DNA of 64,000 nucleotides from Thinopyrum elongatum (Eukaryota > Streptophyta > Magnoliopsida > Poales > Poaceae), in the NCBI GenBank assembly GCA_011799875.1, contig CM022298.1, positions 194,144,423-194,208,422 on the forward strand, read 5' to 3'. Below are positions 11,501 to 22,682 of this stretch, piece by piece (the stretch's first letter is position 1; each line of letters starts with the position of its first letter). Position numbers and translations under genes: made by a program. Under the pieces are notes generated by a model, which searched no databases, was not told the origin of the DNA, and worked only from the letters and a program-made list of their open reading frames with translations.

Positions 11501-12947
11501 GAACACTAAACCATGATACTATGATACTAAAGACGGGTCGGCCCTGAGGGGTACCCGCGCGAGCATGAATGCGAATTGATGTGGAGTCGGGTTGACCTGA
11601 GAGGTGCCCGCGAGATAACTACGAGGCGTGGCCGGGCATTCTTAGCCCTTGTCGCAAGTCCTCGAGACGGGGCGACGGGGTCACATCGATCGTGAGTCTC
11701 TGCTCGTTACCGCGTGCTCCTAATCCACTATGGTTTGGATATTTGATCCGAGGGGCCTCTGGCCCGATAGCACTAACCATCACGTGGGCATAGTATGGGC
11801 GTTCTGCGTCGTATACTTCAGCCGAAGCTTAATAGACGTCAGCGACTGAGCGGCGCGCGCTGGATTGGACTGGTTATGCAACCGCGCTTGTATTAAGGGG
11901 TTGCTAGGTCTGCTTCCGGCCGCCCACGCAATGCGCAGGAGTTCCCGGGGCGAAGGCCCAAGACCCCTGGGGGCATAGGTTAGACCGGCGTGCTGACCTC
12001 TCTGTTAAGTATTTGGTCGGGTTGCGGCGTGTTGCTTAGCCGAGGCCGGGCATGACCCAGAAAAGTGTGTCCGGCCGGAGTTAAGCGAGCGTGGTGGGTA
12101 AGTTGGTGCACCCCTACAGGGAAGAAACTTCTATCGATAGCCTGTCCTACGGTAACGGACACTCGGAGTTGTATCCCGATCGGTACAACTAGAACATGAC
12201 ATGAGATGAGAACTGGATAGTACGGCTCTGGGATTGCTTTCTCGCAGGGAGTCGAGGAAGAATCTCTGGTCGAGGTTGATGACTTTACTACTATACTTTA
12301 CATTATGTTATTCTGCTCTCTTCTAATGCTGCGAGACCGTTGAAGATGTTGAAGATGCTAGTCTTCGATAGGACTAGGCTTTCCCCCTCTATTCTAGCAT
12401 TTCTGCAGCCCAGTCCACATATACATCCCCCTTTGAAAATGTTGCATATGTAGTGTAGATCCTTGCTTGCTGAGTACTTCGGATGAGTACTCACGTTTGC
12501 TTTATTTTCCTTTTCCCCCTTTATCCATTTGTCGCATCCACACGATGGAGCCCCTGAGCCAGATGTCCCCGTCGACGACCACTACTACTACCAGCCCGGA
12601 GAGTACTACTACTACGAGGAGCCGTCTGATGACCAGGAGTAGGATCGGAGGGTCCAGGGCTGGAGGCCCACGCCTTTTTGATCGAAGTTTTATTTTGCCC
12701 CGCCTCTGTGAAGGCTTATCTCTATGTTCTGTAATATATCTGTACCTAGATATCTGACGCTTCCGCTGACACTTGTATGCCATCGAGCTATGTATTCGAG
12801 CCCTCGAGGCCCTGGCTTGTAATATTAAGCTTGTATGAATTTATTTATGTTTTAGAGTTGTGTTGTGATATCTTCAAGTGAGTCCTTAGGCTTGATCGTG
12901 TGCATTTGCGTGTATGATTAGTGCACGATTAAGCCGGGGCTGTCACA
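8591..12947 (+). repeat. 3' LTR of the chromovirus, complete, 4,357 bp
   Basis: Begins TGTAACACCC after the polypurine tract and ends ...CTGTCACA. The same sequence occurs at 1-2,737 and, more diverged, at 56,581-60,801. The region 9,100-10,020 is GC-rich and carries splice-donor-like sites (CACG|GTGAGC near 9,549 and GG|GTGAGT at 10,000), suggesting an intron-containing leader. The adjoining 12,948-12,952 (CTCTT) should be the target duplication; its partner is outside the window. Confidence 0.93.
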
Positions 12948-13556
12948 CTCTTCTTCTCCCTCAACTCAAGCAGCTCGACCTCTTCGACATTGTCATCTCG
13001 AAGGAGGCTATGGAGCACCTGCTCCACGGCCGTACTGCGCTCGAGTACCTTTGTCTTCAACAGATGCACGGGTTCATTAGCCTCTACATCGCCTTGACGA
13101 ATCTCTGATGGATTTATGTGTCTTGCTGGCCTCGCAACACGACATTACTTGGGAAGAAATCAGTTGAGTTGTTTCACGATATGTTCATTGAGAATGCGCC
13201 TTTCCTTGAGAGATTGCTTGCATCTGATCTAGAAGGTCCGACAAAAATCAGGGTCATTGATGTGTCGAAATTGACAGGGTTGGCCTACTCGTCTGCCAAA
13301 TTCTCCGTACTTGTTATTGATTCCATAATCATTCAGGTACAACACTCTTCTTCTTCTTCTTCTTCTTCTTCTTCTTGAAATTCACATTTTTTTTCTTGAT
13401 GTATGATCGACTGTCATCCAGAAAATAATTCCCACAAGCTTGACCCAGTCTGTGCGCACAGTGAAGATCTTGGCAATCAAATCTATCGACCCCAATCTGG
13501 ATTAAATTGTTGGATTCCTTAGACGCTTTTCGTGCACGAAGAAGCTACTCATCAAG
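12948..13556 (+). pseudogene. F-box/LRR/FBD-type gene fragment cut by the chromovirus
   Basis: Coding similarity starts exactly at the LTR edge, mid-exon (LLPQLKQLDLFDIVISKE, then LLHGRTALEYLCLQ), and matches the LRR part of the minus-strand relative at 22,683-24,427. Exon 1 runs 12,948-13,336 with donor CAG|GTACAA. Exon 2 runs 13,422-13,556 (135 nt, the same length as in the relative) with acceptor CCAG and donor AAG|GTGA. Broken by TGA at 13,106 (consistent with CGA to TGA) and TAA at 13,503 (the relative has CAA). Recognisable non-coding homology continues to about 13,640. F-box/FBD proteins act as substrate adaptors of SCF ubiquitin ligases; this copy cannot. The missing 5' half should lie left of the retroelement. 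A (TTC)n run lies in the intron at about 13,348-13,375. Confidence 0.75.
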
Positions 13557-13789
13557 GTGAAACTCCTTTCCTATTAAATGTGAACCACAATGGAGCTCAA
13601 TTTTTTTGTAATTTTTCCCAAGTTACAATGACAAATGTAGTGTTCAAAACTGCATCTAGGCACAAACTCAAAGAAATATTTTTAGTATTTTTTTCTCGCG
13701 TGATCACCTGCGTTGTTTTTTTGGCCACGACTAGTCATAGTGGGAAGAAACTTAGACTGGTAACACTATGGTTATCCTACGAGCAAGTA

Positions 13790-14031
13790 CTACCTCTATC
13801 CTAGTTTACTAGTCCCCTTGGTATTTTGTAGTATCAAATTTTGACCATAGGTTTAACTAACAAAATGTTAATGCATGTTACTAAAAATTATATTGTTGGA
13901 TTCATATTTGAACATAATTTCCAATTGGGTATATAGTTTTTGGTGACATGCATTGACATTTTGTTAGGTTAATATGTGGCCAAAATTTTACACTAAATAC
14001 GAAGGGGGCCTATAAACCAAGACGGAGGTAC
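13790..14031. mobile_element. Stowaway-like MITE (family 'CTACCTCC', copy 1)
   Basis: A palindromic ~240-bp element beginning CTACCTCTATCC and ending GACGGAGGTAC. Its two halves pair through motifs such as TTTGACCATAG and TTGTTAGGTTAATATGTGG. Four copies occur in the window. This copy sits inside a repeat whose undisturbed version (GAGCAAGTACAATAGTGGG) lies at ~14,128-14,146. Confidence 0.7.
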
Positions 14032-15982
14032 AACAATAGCGGGCTATAAGCCCTTTTGTGTTGTTGTAGCCCAGGCTAGTCATAGTGAGAAGTAACTTAG
14101 ACTAGAAACACTATGGTTAGCCTAAGAGCAAGTACAATAGTGGGCTATAAGCCCGCTTACATGGCATTTTCGCCTATGTGGAGGAGAGAGACAAGACGAA
14201 AAGGAGGGAGTGGGCTCTAAGAGCATCCACAGGCAAGTTTGCCTCTAACATGGGACCCACTGACCTGCCTCTAAGCTTGTATGAAAGCTTCGCAGTGTGC
14301 TGCCTCTAGTATAGTTTTAAAGTTGGACCCACAACTGAATAAAAAATGTAGTACTAGTACTAGAGTACTCCTATCCTATGGCTTATTAGAGGCAACTATA
14401 GAGGAACAAATGCCCACCCTCTTCACGTGCTCCTAGGTAAAATGAGTAAATGAGAGGAAAGAGAAAGAAATAGAGAGAGATAGAGAGTGAAATTATCACT
14501 AGCCTTAGAGCCAACCATATTGTATGAGCGAATGATATTGGTAGCTCTTAATGACACAACAATCTTATATAGCCAACTGCTCTAATATGCTCTCTTCTTT
14601 TGCAGATAAAAAAGACCTGAAAGTGAAAATGTACTTTAATATAAAAATCTCATCGAATGCCTTGATCTCCATCTTACATAAATTGATTTGATCGACTAGT
14701 GAGGCACCACATCTGAGATTAAATTGGCTAGGTTCTTTGTTCCGAAGGCAAGTGTGCTCAAGGTAATGAGGCTTGGTGTTCTCTGGCGCAACAATGAATG
14801 GTGTGCTGAGCACAGCAAGCGTCTAAAGCTGAATGACAAAGGCTTTCCAAAAGCTGAATTTAATTTTGAATGATCAAGTGATGAGAGACTCAAAGGTTTA
14901 CTTTCCCATTAGTGACTTGTTAGGGGCGGTGGATTTTAGTTTGTACGATAATGCTGCTTCCACCTAAAGTAACGAAAGTTCTTACGTAAACTTCCTAATA
15001 ACTCCCTCTTCATAGGTGCAACATTACTCCTAGCATTTGTAATATCAGTTTGAACCTTGTAATGTTACGACTATCCAGCATGTGGTACTACATTAATATT
15101 AATGTTCGTGTGTATAGGTGTGGCAACGATGTAACCAATATACCCATTACAATATTTATTATAACTCGTGGCAATGCATGGGAAATTATCTAGAAGATGA
15201 CTAGCTGTAAGTAGGGTAGCTCTACAGCCTTGATGATAGTGATTGCACATGGTGAGGCTGACTTTGGTAAACCGAACATGCCGCCTACACTCTGGTGTCA
15301 TCTCAATTGCAGGGTCTTATCACTTCACTGTGAGTAGCAACATATAATAATTTGACCAATGGGTAGTACATTGGTAGTACTATAAGTACTACTAGTAGTA
15401 GTACTACTACCACCATCTGGATTTAGTAGTACGACCACCTCCGTCTGGATTTAGTATTTGACTAGCAATATGTAGTAATGCATGTCACAAAAACATACTA
15501 CTCCCTCCGTAAATAAATACATGTTGTATTGTTTTATGTGATTTTGTATGTAGTTTTCGATGTTATTATACACTCTCCCTTATGGTTGAGGGCTCAAATG
15601 AAATCTCATTAATCAGACTACTACTGGTACTCCCTCCGTACTAGTCACGTTATGAAAACCAAATAATCCTAAAACTCTTAGGTAGAGTGCATTAACTACC
15701 CACCTCGTTCCCTATTTTTTGCCATGAAAAAAAGAAATCAGCCAATAGGAGACGCGGGGCATGTATGCATTCAATGACTTGAGACTACTTAGCAGAACAT
15801 GTAGTGGTCAATTCTCTGCATGCAATGATATTAATTAGCAAATAAACATCAAGTTCTCTCGTTTTCCCCCACCCTGGTTGTGGTGCACATCCTAAGATGA
15901 CTAATGCACCGGTACAGAGGGAGTAAGGACCGAGGAGTAAATGGCCAACGTACACATGAATGCAACACAATCTACACTTCTC
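14032..15982. other. Intergenic DNA with repeat fragments, no gene
   Basis: The sequence around 14,070-14,160 repeats the flanks of the preceding MITE (TAGTCATAGTGAGAAG, GGGCTATAAGCCC). Stowaway-type termini (CTCCCTCCGTA) occur near 15,502 and 15,633 without a clear second end. A motif near 15,166-15,190 (CTCGTGGCAATGCATGGG) recurs in altered form at ~16,925 and ~18,790. No open frame here has recognisable protein similarity. Confidence 0.5.
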
Positions 15983-15989
15983 ATATAAA
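15983..15989 (+). promoter_or_regulatory. Probable TATA box of the 16.1-kb gene remnant
   Basis: ATATAAA, 111 bp upstream of the ATG at 16,100, followed by a short ATG-poor leader. It is well placed for a plant core promoter but is called from sequence only. Confidence 0.45.
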
Positions 15990-16099
15990 GGCTCCCCACC
16001 AGTCCAATCCATCTACAAAATCCTATGCACCTACGCACCCTAACCACGGGCAAGAGTGATCACTCCAATCGCAAGATCAATTGACTGGAAGCTAGACCC

Positions 16100-16669
16100 A
16101 TGGAGGCGATGAGCGTGAGCATGAGCCGGCTGTGCCAGATGGTCCATGACGATGGCTTGCGGCCCGGCACTTAGGAACGTCTCCAGGTCATGCTTGAGGT
16201 CACCAGGGAGAGAGGCCACTTGGATGACAACTTCGTCTCCTTGTTCGACAAGGCCCTCGTCGACTTCCATGACAAGTTCACCGTCGTCAAGAAGCTCCCG
16301 GACGACCTTGACGTACACCTCGAGCCCACACACCTAGGCTCTGTGTTGCCCGTCACCCTCACCGACCTCTATGGTGACAACCTCTTCGATGCACTGGTGG
16401 CCCTGCGACTGCCTGCAGTCATGCCGGAGAATGTCCACCTCAAGGTCGCACTCGCCGCGCAGCGCCTCGCGTAGCAAGACACCATCGACATAATCACCCA
16501 CGTCTATGAGCAAACCATCCACAAGGACCACTATGTACCAGAGGAGGAAGAGAGGATGGTGGCCTTCTTGGACCGCAAGGCAACCTTGGACGACATTGTT
16601 CAGAAGCACGTTGACCTCGCCGCCAACTCCGCTGCTCCTCACCCGTCGGTTGGTGGCCCGATGCACTAG
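16100..16669 (+). pseudogene. Unrecognised single-exon gene, two nonsense codons
   Basis: One frame runs from ATG 16,100 to TAG 16,667 (189 codons) with strongly coding-like, GC-rich composition and a TATA box upstream. It is interrupted by TAG at 16,172 and TAG at 16,472; each would read through if the codon were CAG, so both fit C-to-T change. The predicted soluble protein has acidic and leucine-rich stretches (KKLPDDLDVHLEP, LTDLYGDNLFDALVALRLP) and a helical C-terminal part (ITHVYEQTIHKDHYVPEEEE). I do not recognise a family. A shorter product of 94 aa from ATG 16,190 to the second stop is possible but unproven. Confidence 0.5.
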
Positions 16670-17034
16670 GGCGAGAGGATGTCATTGATGGATCCATATG
16701 CATCTTTATTTTTGCGTCAATTCCATGTATACTGGAATTTTCTTACCTTTTGCATCAACTTCATAATTTTCGTACGTACTATGCATGAACCACGCCACAA
16801 CCAAACTTCTTATTACTCTAGGTAAATCTCGATCAATATTTGATAAGCATAAATTAAGACAATCATATTAATATTGACGTGTAAAGTATGGGCTGACATA
16901 TGTACTAGAGAATATACTTATATAGCTCGTTGCAATGTGTGAGCAATTATCTATTGCGCTAGAAAATATTTTGCTGTGTGGCAGCACCCACTCAGGAGGG
17001 AGGGAGGATTCATCGGTCTTGCGTCCGACTAGTA
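16670..17034. other. Intergenic, no gene seen
   Basis: AT-rich 3' flank of the preceding remnant. The stretch at ~16,918-17,010 (GCTCGTTGCAATGTG ... GGCAGCACCCACTC) is repeated in altered form at ~18,787-18,862, indicating a dispersed repeat. Confidence 0.4.
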
Positions 17035-17269
17035 CTACCTCCATCTTGGTTTATTAGCCCCCCATGTATTTAGTGTCATATTTTGACCATGATTTTAAGT
17101 AATAAAATATAAGTTATACATAGCAAAAATAATATCACCAGAAACTATGTTTAAATACAAATCTAACGATATAATTTTTTATGACATGCATTAACATTTT
17201 GTTAGTTAAATTTATGATCAAAGTTTGACACAAAATACAAAGGGGACTAATAAACCAAGACGGAGGTAG
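17035..17269. mobile_element. Stowaway-like MITE (family 'CTACCTCC', copy 2)
   Basis: Begins CTACCTCCATCTTGG and ends GACGGAGGTAG, flanked by TA on both sides (17,033-17,034 and 17,270-17,271), which is the Stowaway/Mariner target duplication. The halves are complementary (ATTTTGACCATG and TATGATCAAAGTTTGA). Confidence 0.8.
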
Positions 17270-19153
17270 TACCTACAAAATCTTGGCTCTACGTGCTCCT
17301 AAGCAAGTGCAATAAATCCTTGTCCTAGGGGACGGTGGCTACCTCCAATCTAATGTCTTATCAGCGTTGTGCAAATAAAGTAGGAGCAGAGGGTAGCGGT
17401 TCCTGATGAACGACCATTGATGTTTATCCTCCTTCAATTCGTATGTTGAGGGAAGTACTACTAAATGGAGGAAGCGACATGCAGCCAGCAGCCCAGCACC
17501 ATAGGCGCGTTTGGTTGGGTGGCTCACAAGTTTCTTTTGGCCTCCTGTAACCACCACTGCATTGCGTCATCGTGGGCTTAATTCTTAATGTATCACATTC
17601 TCATTCCAGCTGACACGCACATGTGTGATCCCTTGCTCACTTTTTGCATCATTTTCATAGTTTACGTACCATGCATGACCCAACCTACCAAACTTATAAT
17701 CAGTGTTACACTTCATAAGTTCAAAACAAGAAACTGGAACACGTACAGTCCCCTTCGCGTTGCACCCTAGACGGTTGTTCTGGCCCGCCGCTCAATGCAT
17801 AGTGGCTAGGCATATCACTTACATGTGGGTGCATGTAAGGAAAGTGATCATGGCTGAAATTGGCAAAAGTCCCTCGCTTATCGCGCGGGAAAAGCCCAGC
17901 GTTAGCGTTTTTATTGTTATTTCTATTTTTGAGGTAAAATCATTATTTCTATGTATCGGTTGCACCAAGGAGCACAACAATGTTACAACTTACTAGCTCA
18001 AAAGGAAAAGCCTACCGTGTTTGTGTCGCACCCCCACACGGTTAGTCTGGCACGCCGCTCAAGGGGGACGCGTGATGTCTTGCATTTTCACTTACAGGTG
18101 GGAACGCAGTTGAGCAAACCGACTATCGGCAAACCCCACCCCACCCGTCGTGCTATGGCCGAGTTAGAGAAATGAAGAGGGAAAAGAGATAGCTGTAGAA
18201 CGGACTCCAACAAATTTGGTGTTAGATGGGACTCGTGGTGGTGGCGTGTGCCATACTCCTGGACGTGAATGCTTGTTCTGGCCTATGCCACCACACTATA
18301 TCGAGGTGCTGGTTACGTAGAGCGAACAATATATCTCCAGGAGTACGGTACCACTAGTACTAGTACTTTATTAACATACGGCCCATCTCACACTGTCGCC
18401 AAATTCCTGGAGTCCGTGCTCGGCCCTCCTCTCTCTCTTCTCAGCCAGCTAGCAGACGCGCGGAGTGTGCCGGATGTCGGTTTTCTCACATTTGGTCCCA
18501 CATGTCAGTGAAAACTCGAGACGATGCACATTAGTTGGGTGAGAGACGTGCCTGACCGACCGTGTGGGGTGTGACGCATACGCGATAGGCGTGTTGTAAT
18601 TGTACACGACAAGCTGGAAGTTAAGGAAGATGATCCCACTGTCCATTTTTCATCCAACGGCCCAAGCCAAATCGACTGGCCACAAAAAAATATTCAGGCG
18701 ACTGTCATCTAGCCACGCCCTAGTTTTCAAAGGAAAATATCCATCCACTCCATTTTTTGGTGGGTATATATATTTTTTGGTGGGAAAATAACCTGTTGCA
18801 ATGCACTGAGAATTATTTATTGGGGAGAAAAATATTTTGCCGCGTCGCAGCACCCACTCTGAGAAGTGACTCGAAAACCATTCATAAATTAAGTAAGTTT
18901 ATCACATGCATACCATTTATTACATACAACAATTCAGCAACGCATAACGACAACGAGGATACATTCTAAATACTAAAGTTTTTATCACACAAAAATAACA
19001 AGCAATGAAATGAACTTCAGGTCAACCAATCCTCGGTGTTAGAAACACTTGCTTTGAACCAGAAGTGAGACTGTGGGTAGGGCCAACTATTATAATATAG
19101 AGACTAACGCAAGACTCACCATCCAGGCTGAAGCGGCCGCTATCAGGAGTACG
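17270..19153. other. Intergenic, no supported gene
   Basis: Short open frames only. Two related stretches at ~17,758-17,905 and ~18,018-18,150 share an ACGGTT..TCTGGC.CGCCGCTCAA core followed by a cereal-like segment, suggesting an old duplication. The fragment at ~18,787-18,862 repeats ~16,918-17,010. Nothing recognisable as a protein. Confidence 0.4.
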
Positions 19154-20402
19154 CTAATTGTGATAGCCAGCGTAGGGAACGATAGCAATGTGCGAGGTAT
19201 AGATACAAATGCTTCTCATAAATGGTAATGGTGTGCCAACAACAGCTGGATCACCTTTCACCATCATTGGATAGTTTAGTCCAACGAAAAGTGAGTATTC
19301 TCCAAGACTATCAATATTGAACTTGGGAGATGGTTCTGGCGCTAGCACACTAGTAGCCATCCCGAATACCCTACAACGGATGTTGTAATAGGTCCAGAGA
19401 GTGCGACCATGGGAGACAACACCTGCTTCCTCTATAACATCAGCAATGCCCTGTATACAGACAAGAAGAGGTGATCCATCAGAATTGGTAGCTAGGCGCG
19501 AGTGCACGTCTTCATGGTCGTGATCATCACCATCGTCATCTCCCCCTTGGTTATAAAAGTTTCCAAGTATCGGTGGGGGATGTTAACAGGACCTTGGAAA
19601 CACAAGAACGTTAACTAGTATGGGGATAACTCGCATGCATGGTGAATGAAACAATTCTAATTACGGTGGAAAACAAATGTACCAAAACAATAAGGATCCC
19701 ATCCAAAAATAGTGCTAGAAGTGGTGGCAACAAACACAAGACACTCGTGTTGAATTGCATCACAGTACACATCCGTGTGCAGAAACTGTTTTTTAAGCAA
19801 TATCCATCGAGGCATAGAAGTAAGGACGGGAACAAACTTGTCGTAGATAGCGACAACACAATAGTTCATATAATTAGAAGAGCGTGTGGGAACTCAACAA
19901 ATTGCTATCTTCTATAGACGACATTCACCATGATTGTATTTGAACATATGTAGAGTAGTGGTGTGCTCAACTTCAGGGCAGTCTGTGATTTTTGGAAGTG
20001 GAATCGGGTGACGAGTGTACACATTCACAAGCTCCCACTCGCAGTTGTACCCAATATAAACAACCCAATCTCCATTTGCGCCTGCCCAGGCCTTACACTG
20101 AAGCGATGGCATCTTAACATCACACGAATCATTATCAAGTGGCATCAACTTGCACAAGGCGAGCCTCCGTCGTCCCCGCGCCAGCAAACAGGATCATAGC
20201 AAAGAAGATAGGGAAGATCAAACCGCTCTTGAACCCTTGGGTTGTTTGTAATGATCTTATTTGTTGAGTCTAGAATGTCCTTGAATGAACCTGCCATGCT
20301 AGCCACGGTGATCACGTCACACCGATCAATGACTTCCTCCACCGCGTCATCTTTCAGATCGGGGCAAGAATAACAGGGTCGGGTCCTGCGTCTTCCCTCC
20401 AT
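19154..20402 (-). pseudogene. F-box/DUF295 (KIB1-4 beta-propeller)-like gene, broken
   Basis: Read on the minus strand from ATG 20,402. The N-terminus (CPDLKDDAVEEVIDRCD) resembles a degenerate F-box. It is followed by WVVYIGYNCEWELVNVYTR, NYCVVAIYDKFVP, CDAIQHECLVFVATTSS, SLGEYSLFVGLNYP and RSICIYTSH, in the order typical of plant DUF295/KIB-type F-box proteins. Frame changes are needed near 20,160 and between ~19,657 and ~19,510, and two stops lie near 19,885-19,917 (TAG and TGA in RL*KIAIC*VPT, which fit CAG and CGA). Family members are putative SCF adaptors. Family assignment is by eye; pseudogene status is firmer than the family name. Confidence 0.5.
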
Positions 20403-20598
20403 TGAGAAGATGAATAATCACTACTGCAGGATGGTCCAAACACAACAGTACAATCGAGGCCCTTTGACGAAACTATGTGCGATGCATTAATCGCAAATGG
20501 TGATGTACTAAAACCATAAAAAAATATACAAAACGTTTGCAATGGCGAAGACATCAAACATGATTTAGATTATAGTTGCGTATGCGACGAGTGGCATA

Positions 20599-20850
20599 CA
20601 GTTCACTCGAATGAACTGTTTGCGACGAGCATAACATCAGAAATGGTCAGAGAGATGAAGGTGTGTGCGATCTATAACATGCAGTTCACTCAGATGAACT
20701 GTTTGTGATTAGGCAATAGAACAGAAATGGTCAGCCATACCAAGGTGTGTGCGATATATGACTTACAGTTCACTTGGATGAACTGTTTTTGATGAGCCAA
20801 CACAACAGAAATGGTTCAACTTAACAAGATGTGTGTGATACGCGGCAGAT
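20599..20850. repeat. Three ~84-bp tandem units, each with a CAGTTCA...TGAACTG hairpin
   Basis: Units start at 20,599, 20,682 and 20,766. Each carries the inverted repeat CAGTTCA-n6-TGAACTG, then ACAGAAATGGTCAG-like sequence and GTGTGTGCGAT. GTGTGCGAT-type words also occur around 22,280-22,360 and 32,660-32,990. Confidence 0.7.
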
Positions 20851-21195
20851 AGGCCAGTAATCAGAAATGTGTGGAAAGACTGATAACAACACACACGATT
20901 CCTATTAACAAGCCATGTGTGTTGTGAGCAAACGCTTGCTGGTATACAATTGTGAGCGATTGATGAAATCATCACCGACGGGTTCTATTGTTTAGTCCGT
21001 GTGCGATGAGATTTGCTCTGTCCACACAACATCTACGCTCTGTCTACAGAACATCAATATATATACTTATAAGAACAGGATTGCATAATCAAATTAAGCA
21101 TACAATTACATAAGTGACTACACACATAACATTTCCACATACCAAAGTAAGCAATTACATGCATACTAAACTAGGAGAAACGAGCATTTAATCAT

Positions 21196-21960
21196 CTACT
21201 TCTTGTTGTGATGACGCTTGCCATTGCTCTTCTTCTCGATGGATCCCTGACCGTTTTGGGGAAGGAGGCACTTCCTCATGTCAATGATCCGCCTGTATAT
21301 CTCGTAGCTCGTGTATGCCTCCTTGGCCACGTACACGACATGAGCTTTGTCGAGTTTCTCCTTCAAGGCCAAGTGCCAGGCACGCTTGTCCCTGTTGCAG
21401 GAATCCTTCATGTCTCTGTAGTAGGGGTCGGTGATGGCCTCGACGAGGTGAACCAATGAGTCCTTCTCATGCTTCTTGTTGCCCCAGATCTTTTATTGGC
21501 CCTGGATGTCGACAAGATTCTGGCAGGCGATGCCCGAATTCTTGAGCACCTTTACATCGTTGGTGATGTCCACCATTGTGAACTTGTAGTAGGGGCTATT
21601 GACAAACCTGGAAAAACGCTCGCAAGGCCTTGTGGCCAGGCAGTAGTGGTAGACGAGGACGTGATTGCACACGCACATCTGGGCGACGATGACCTTGGGA
21701 CGAGACCCAGCATGAGCGTGGGTGTACTCGAGGTCAAAACTGACCACCTTGTACTTCTCCTCAGCAAGCAACAACTCCATGGTGTGGATGGAGTGCTCCA
21801 CCCAGACCGGGTTGTTGGTGTACACCACCGAGAGCTCCGTGAACCTTCTGTGGGTGTCCACCATGGCATGCATGGTGAATTGCCGCTCGTCTTCGCCAGT
21901 CGATACCCTCTAAGAATTTGTCGTCGTGGGTGTGCTTCTTGCAATACTGGGGCACGATCG
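21196..21960 (-). pseudogene. WRN/RNase D-type 3'-5' exonuclease-domain gene, broken
   Basis: The minus-strand frame contains VVSFDLEYT (DEDD-family Exo I region, with the catalytic Asp and Glu), VIVAQMCVCNHVLVYHYC, YKFTMVDITNDVKVLKNS (Exo II region; the expected G.G..D is altered) and LDKAHVVYVAKEAYTSYEIYRRI (Exo III region, where YxxxD is expected; here the D is replaced in YVAKEA). These are in the order of plant Werner-like exonuclease-domain proteins, which degrade nucleic acid 3' to 5'. An in-frame TAA at 21,493-21,495 and a frame change near 21,885 break it; the N-terminal part (QYCKKHTHDDKFLEGIDW) is in another frame. The altered catalytic positions suggest it was inactive or diverged before breaking. 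Confidence 0.6.
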
Positions 21961-22682
21961 AAAGGTGGGAGAGACAAAAGGGTTAAATGGCCATTGTAAT
22001 AAATGGGGGTCGGCCGACCTGTAATCGTCATGTCTTGTCACCGCATTCATAGCGGATGATTCCAGTGCATGCTTGAGCACCCCACACGCGTTTCGTTTGA
22101 CCACGCGTGGGCTCGAAGAGGCGCCAAATGTATTGTTGGTGAGCCTGTGCCCGTGCAACCACCCAGGTTACCGTGGGCATTTATTGGCAAAAAGCTTTGC
22201 AAAAATGAAGTGTGTGGAATTACTTTGACCATAAGTTTACCCGTGGGTGATGAGGTCAAAGTTACACAGAAGGGTAATGATGGACACTCGAGTGCGATAA
22301 TTAATTCTGTGCTCTACAGGGCACACCGTTGATGAAACCAACTGTGTGCAATAATGTCAAAGATCGCAATCGAGTAAGCTATATAGATCTTTTGTGATGA
22401 GATCGACAGGGGAAACACATTCGAGAATGGTAAATAAAATCTAAGTCCATTGCATATTAAGGTCAAAATAGTACTACCAATATACGAGTCTCATACGATG
22501 CCATTTCAATGATTGTACCACAAAAGCCCGAAATATTACAAGGTTAAAATTCCAGAGTTAAATGGCTCAAATTCGAAGATTACAAGGTTCAAACTGATAT
22601 TAGAAATAAAATTCAGCTCATGCAGCTGCAGACGCCCGCGCTGATCAGCTGAACATGGACATAAGAGAGGTTCAAACTGATA
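21961..22682. other. Repeat-rich flank of the exonuclease remnant
   Basis: Contains GTGTGTGGAATT, GAGTGCGATAATT and CTGTGTGCAATAATGTC words related to the array at 20.6 kb, consistent with the exonuclease remnant lying inside one repeat unit or transposon. No termini could be fixed. No gene on the + strand. Confidence 0.35.

Larger units (their letters stand above)
1..12947 (+). mobile_element. Ty3/gypsy chromovirus (Tekay/Del-like), left end outside window
   Basis: LTR retrotransposon read on the + strand. It has a partial 5' LTR, a tRNA-iMet-type primer site, an extra ORF, gag, pol in the order protease-RT-RNase H-integrase, a C-terminal chromodomain, a polypurine tract and a complete 3' LTR. 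Integrase after RNase H is the Ty3/gypsy order, and the chromodomain plus very long LTRs fit the Tekay/Del branch; I do not assign a named family. Position 1 matches 10,212 in the 3' LTR, so about 1.62 kb of 5' LTR is missing. gag-pol carries several stops and frameshifts, so the copy is non-autonomous now. The two LTRs are very similar, with differences mostly transitions, suggesting a fairly recent insertion. Confidence 0.93.

Noticed and set aside
20599..20850. Possible CRISPR-like array
   Set aside because: Units are whole-length tandem repeats with no unique spacers, in a plant genome.
21469..21999. 176-codon + strand frame
   Set aside because: Antisense of the exonuclease remnant, which carries the recognisable motifs.
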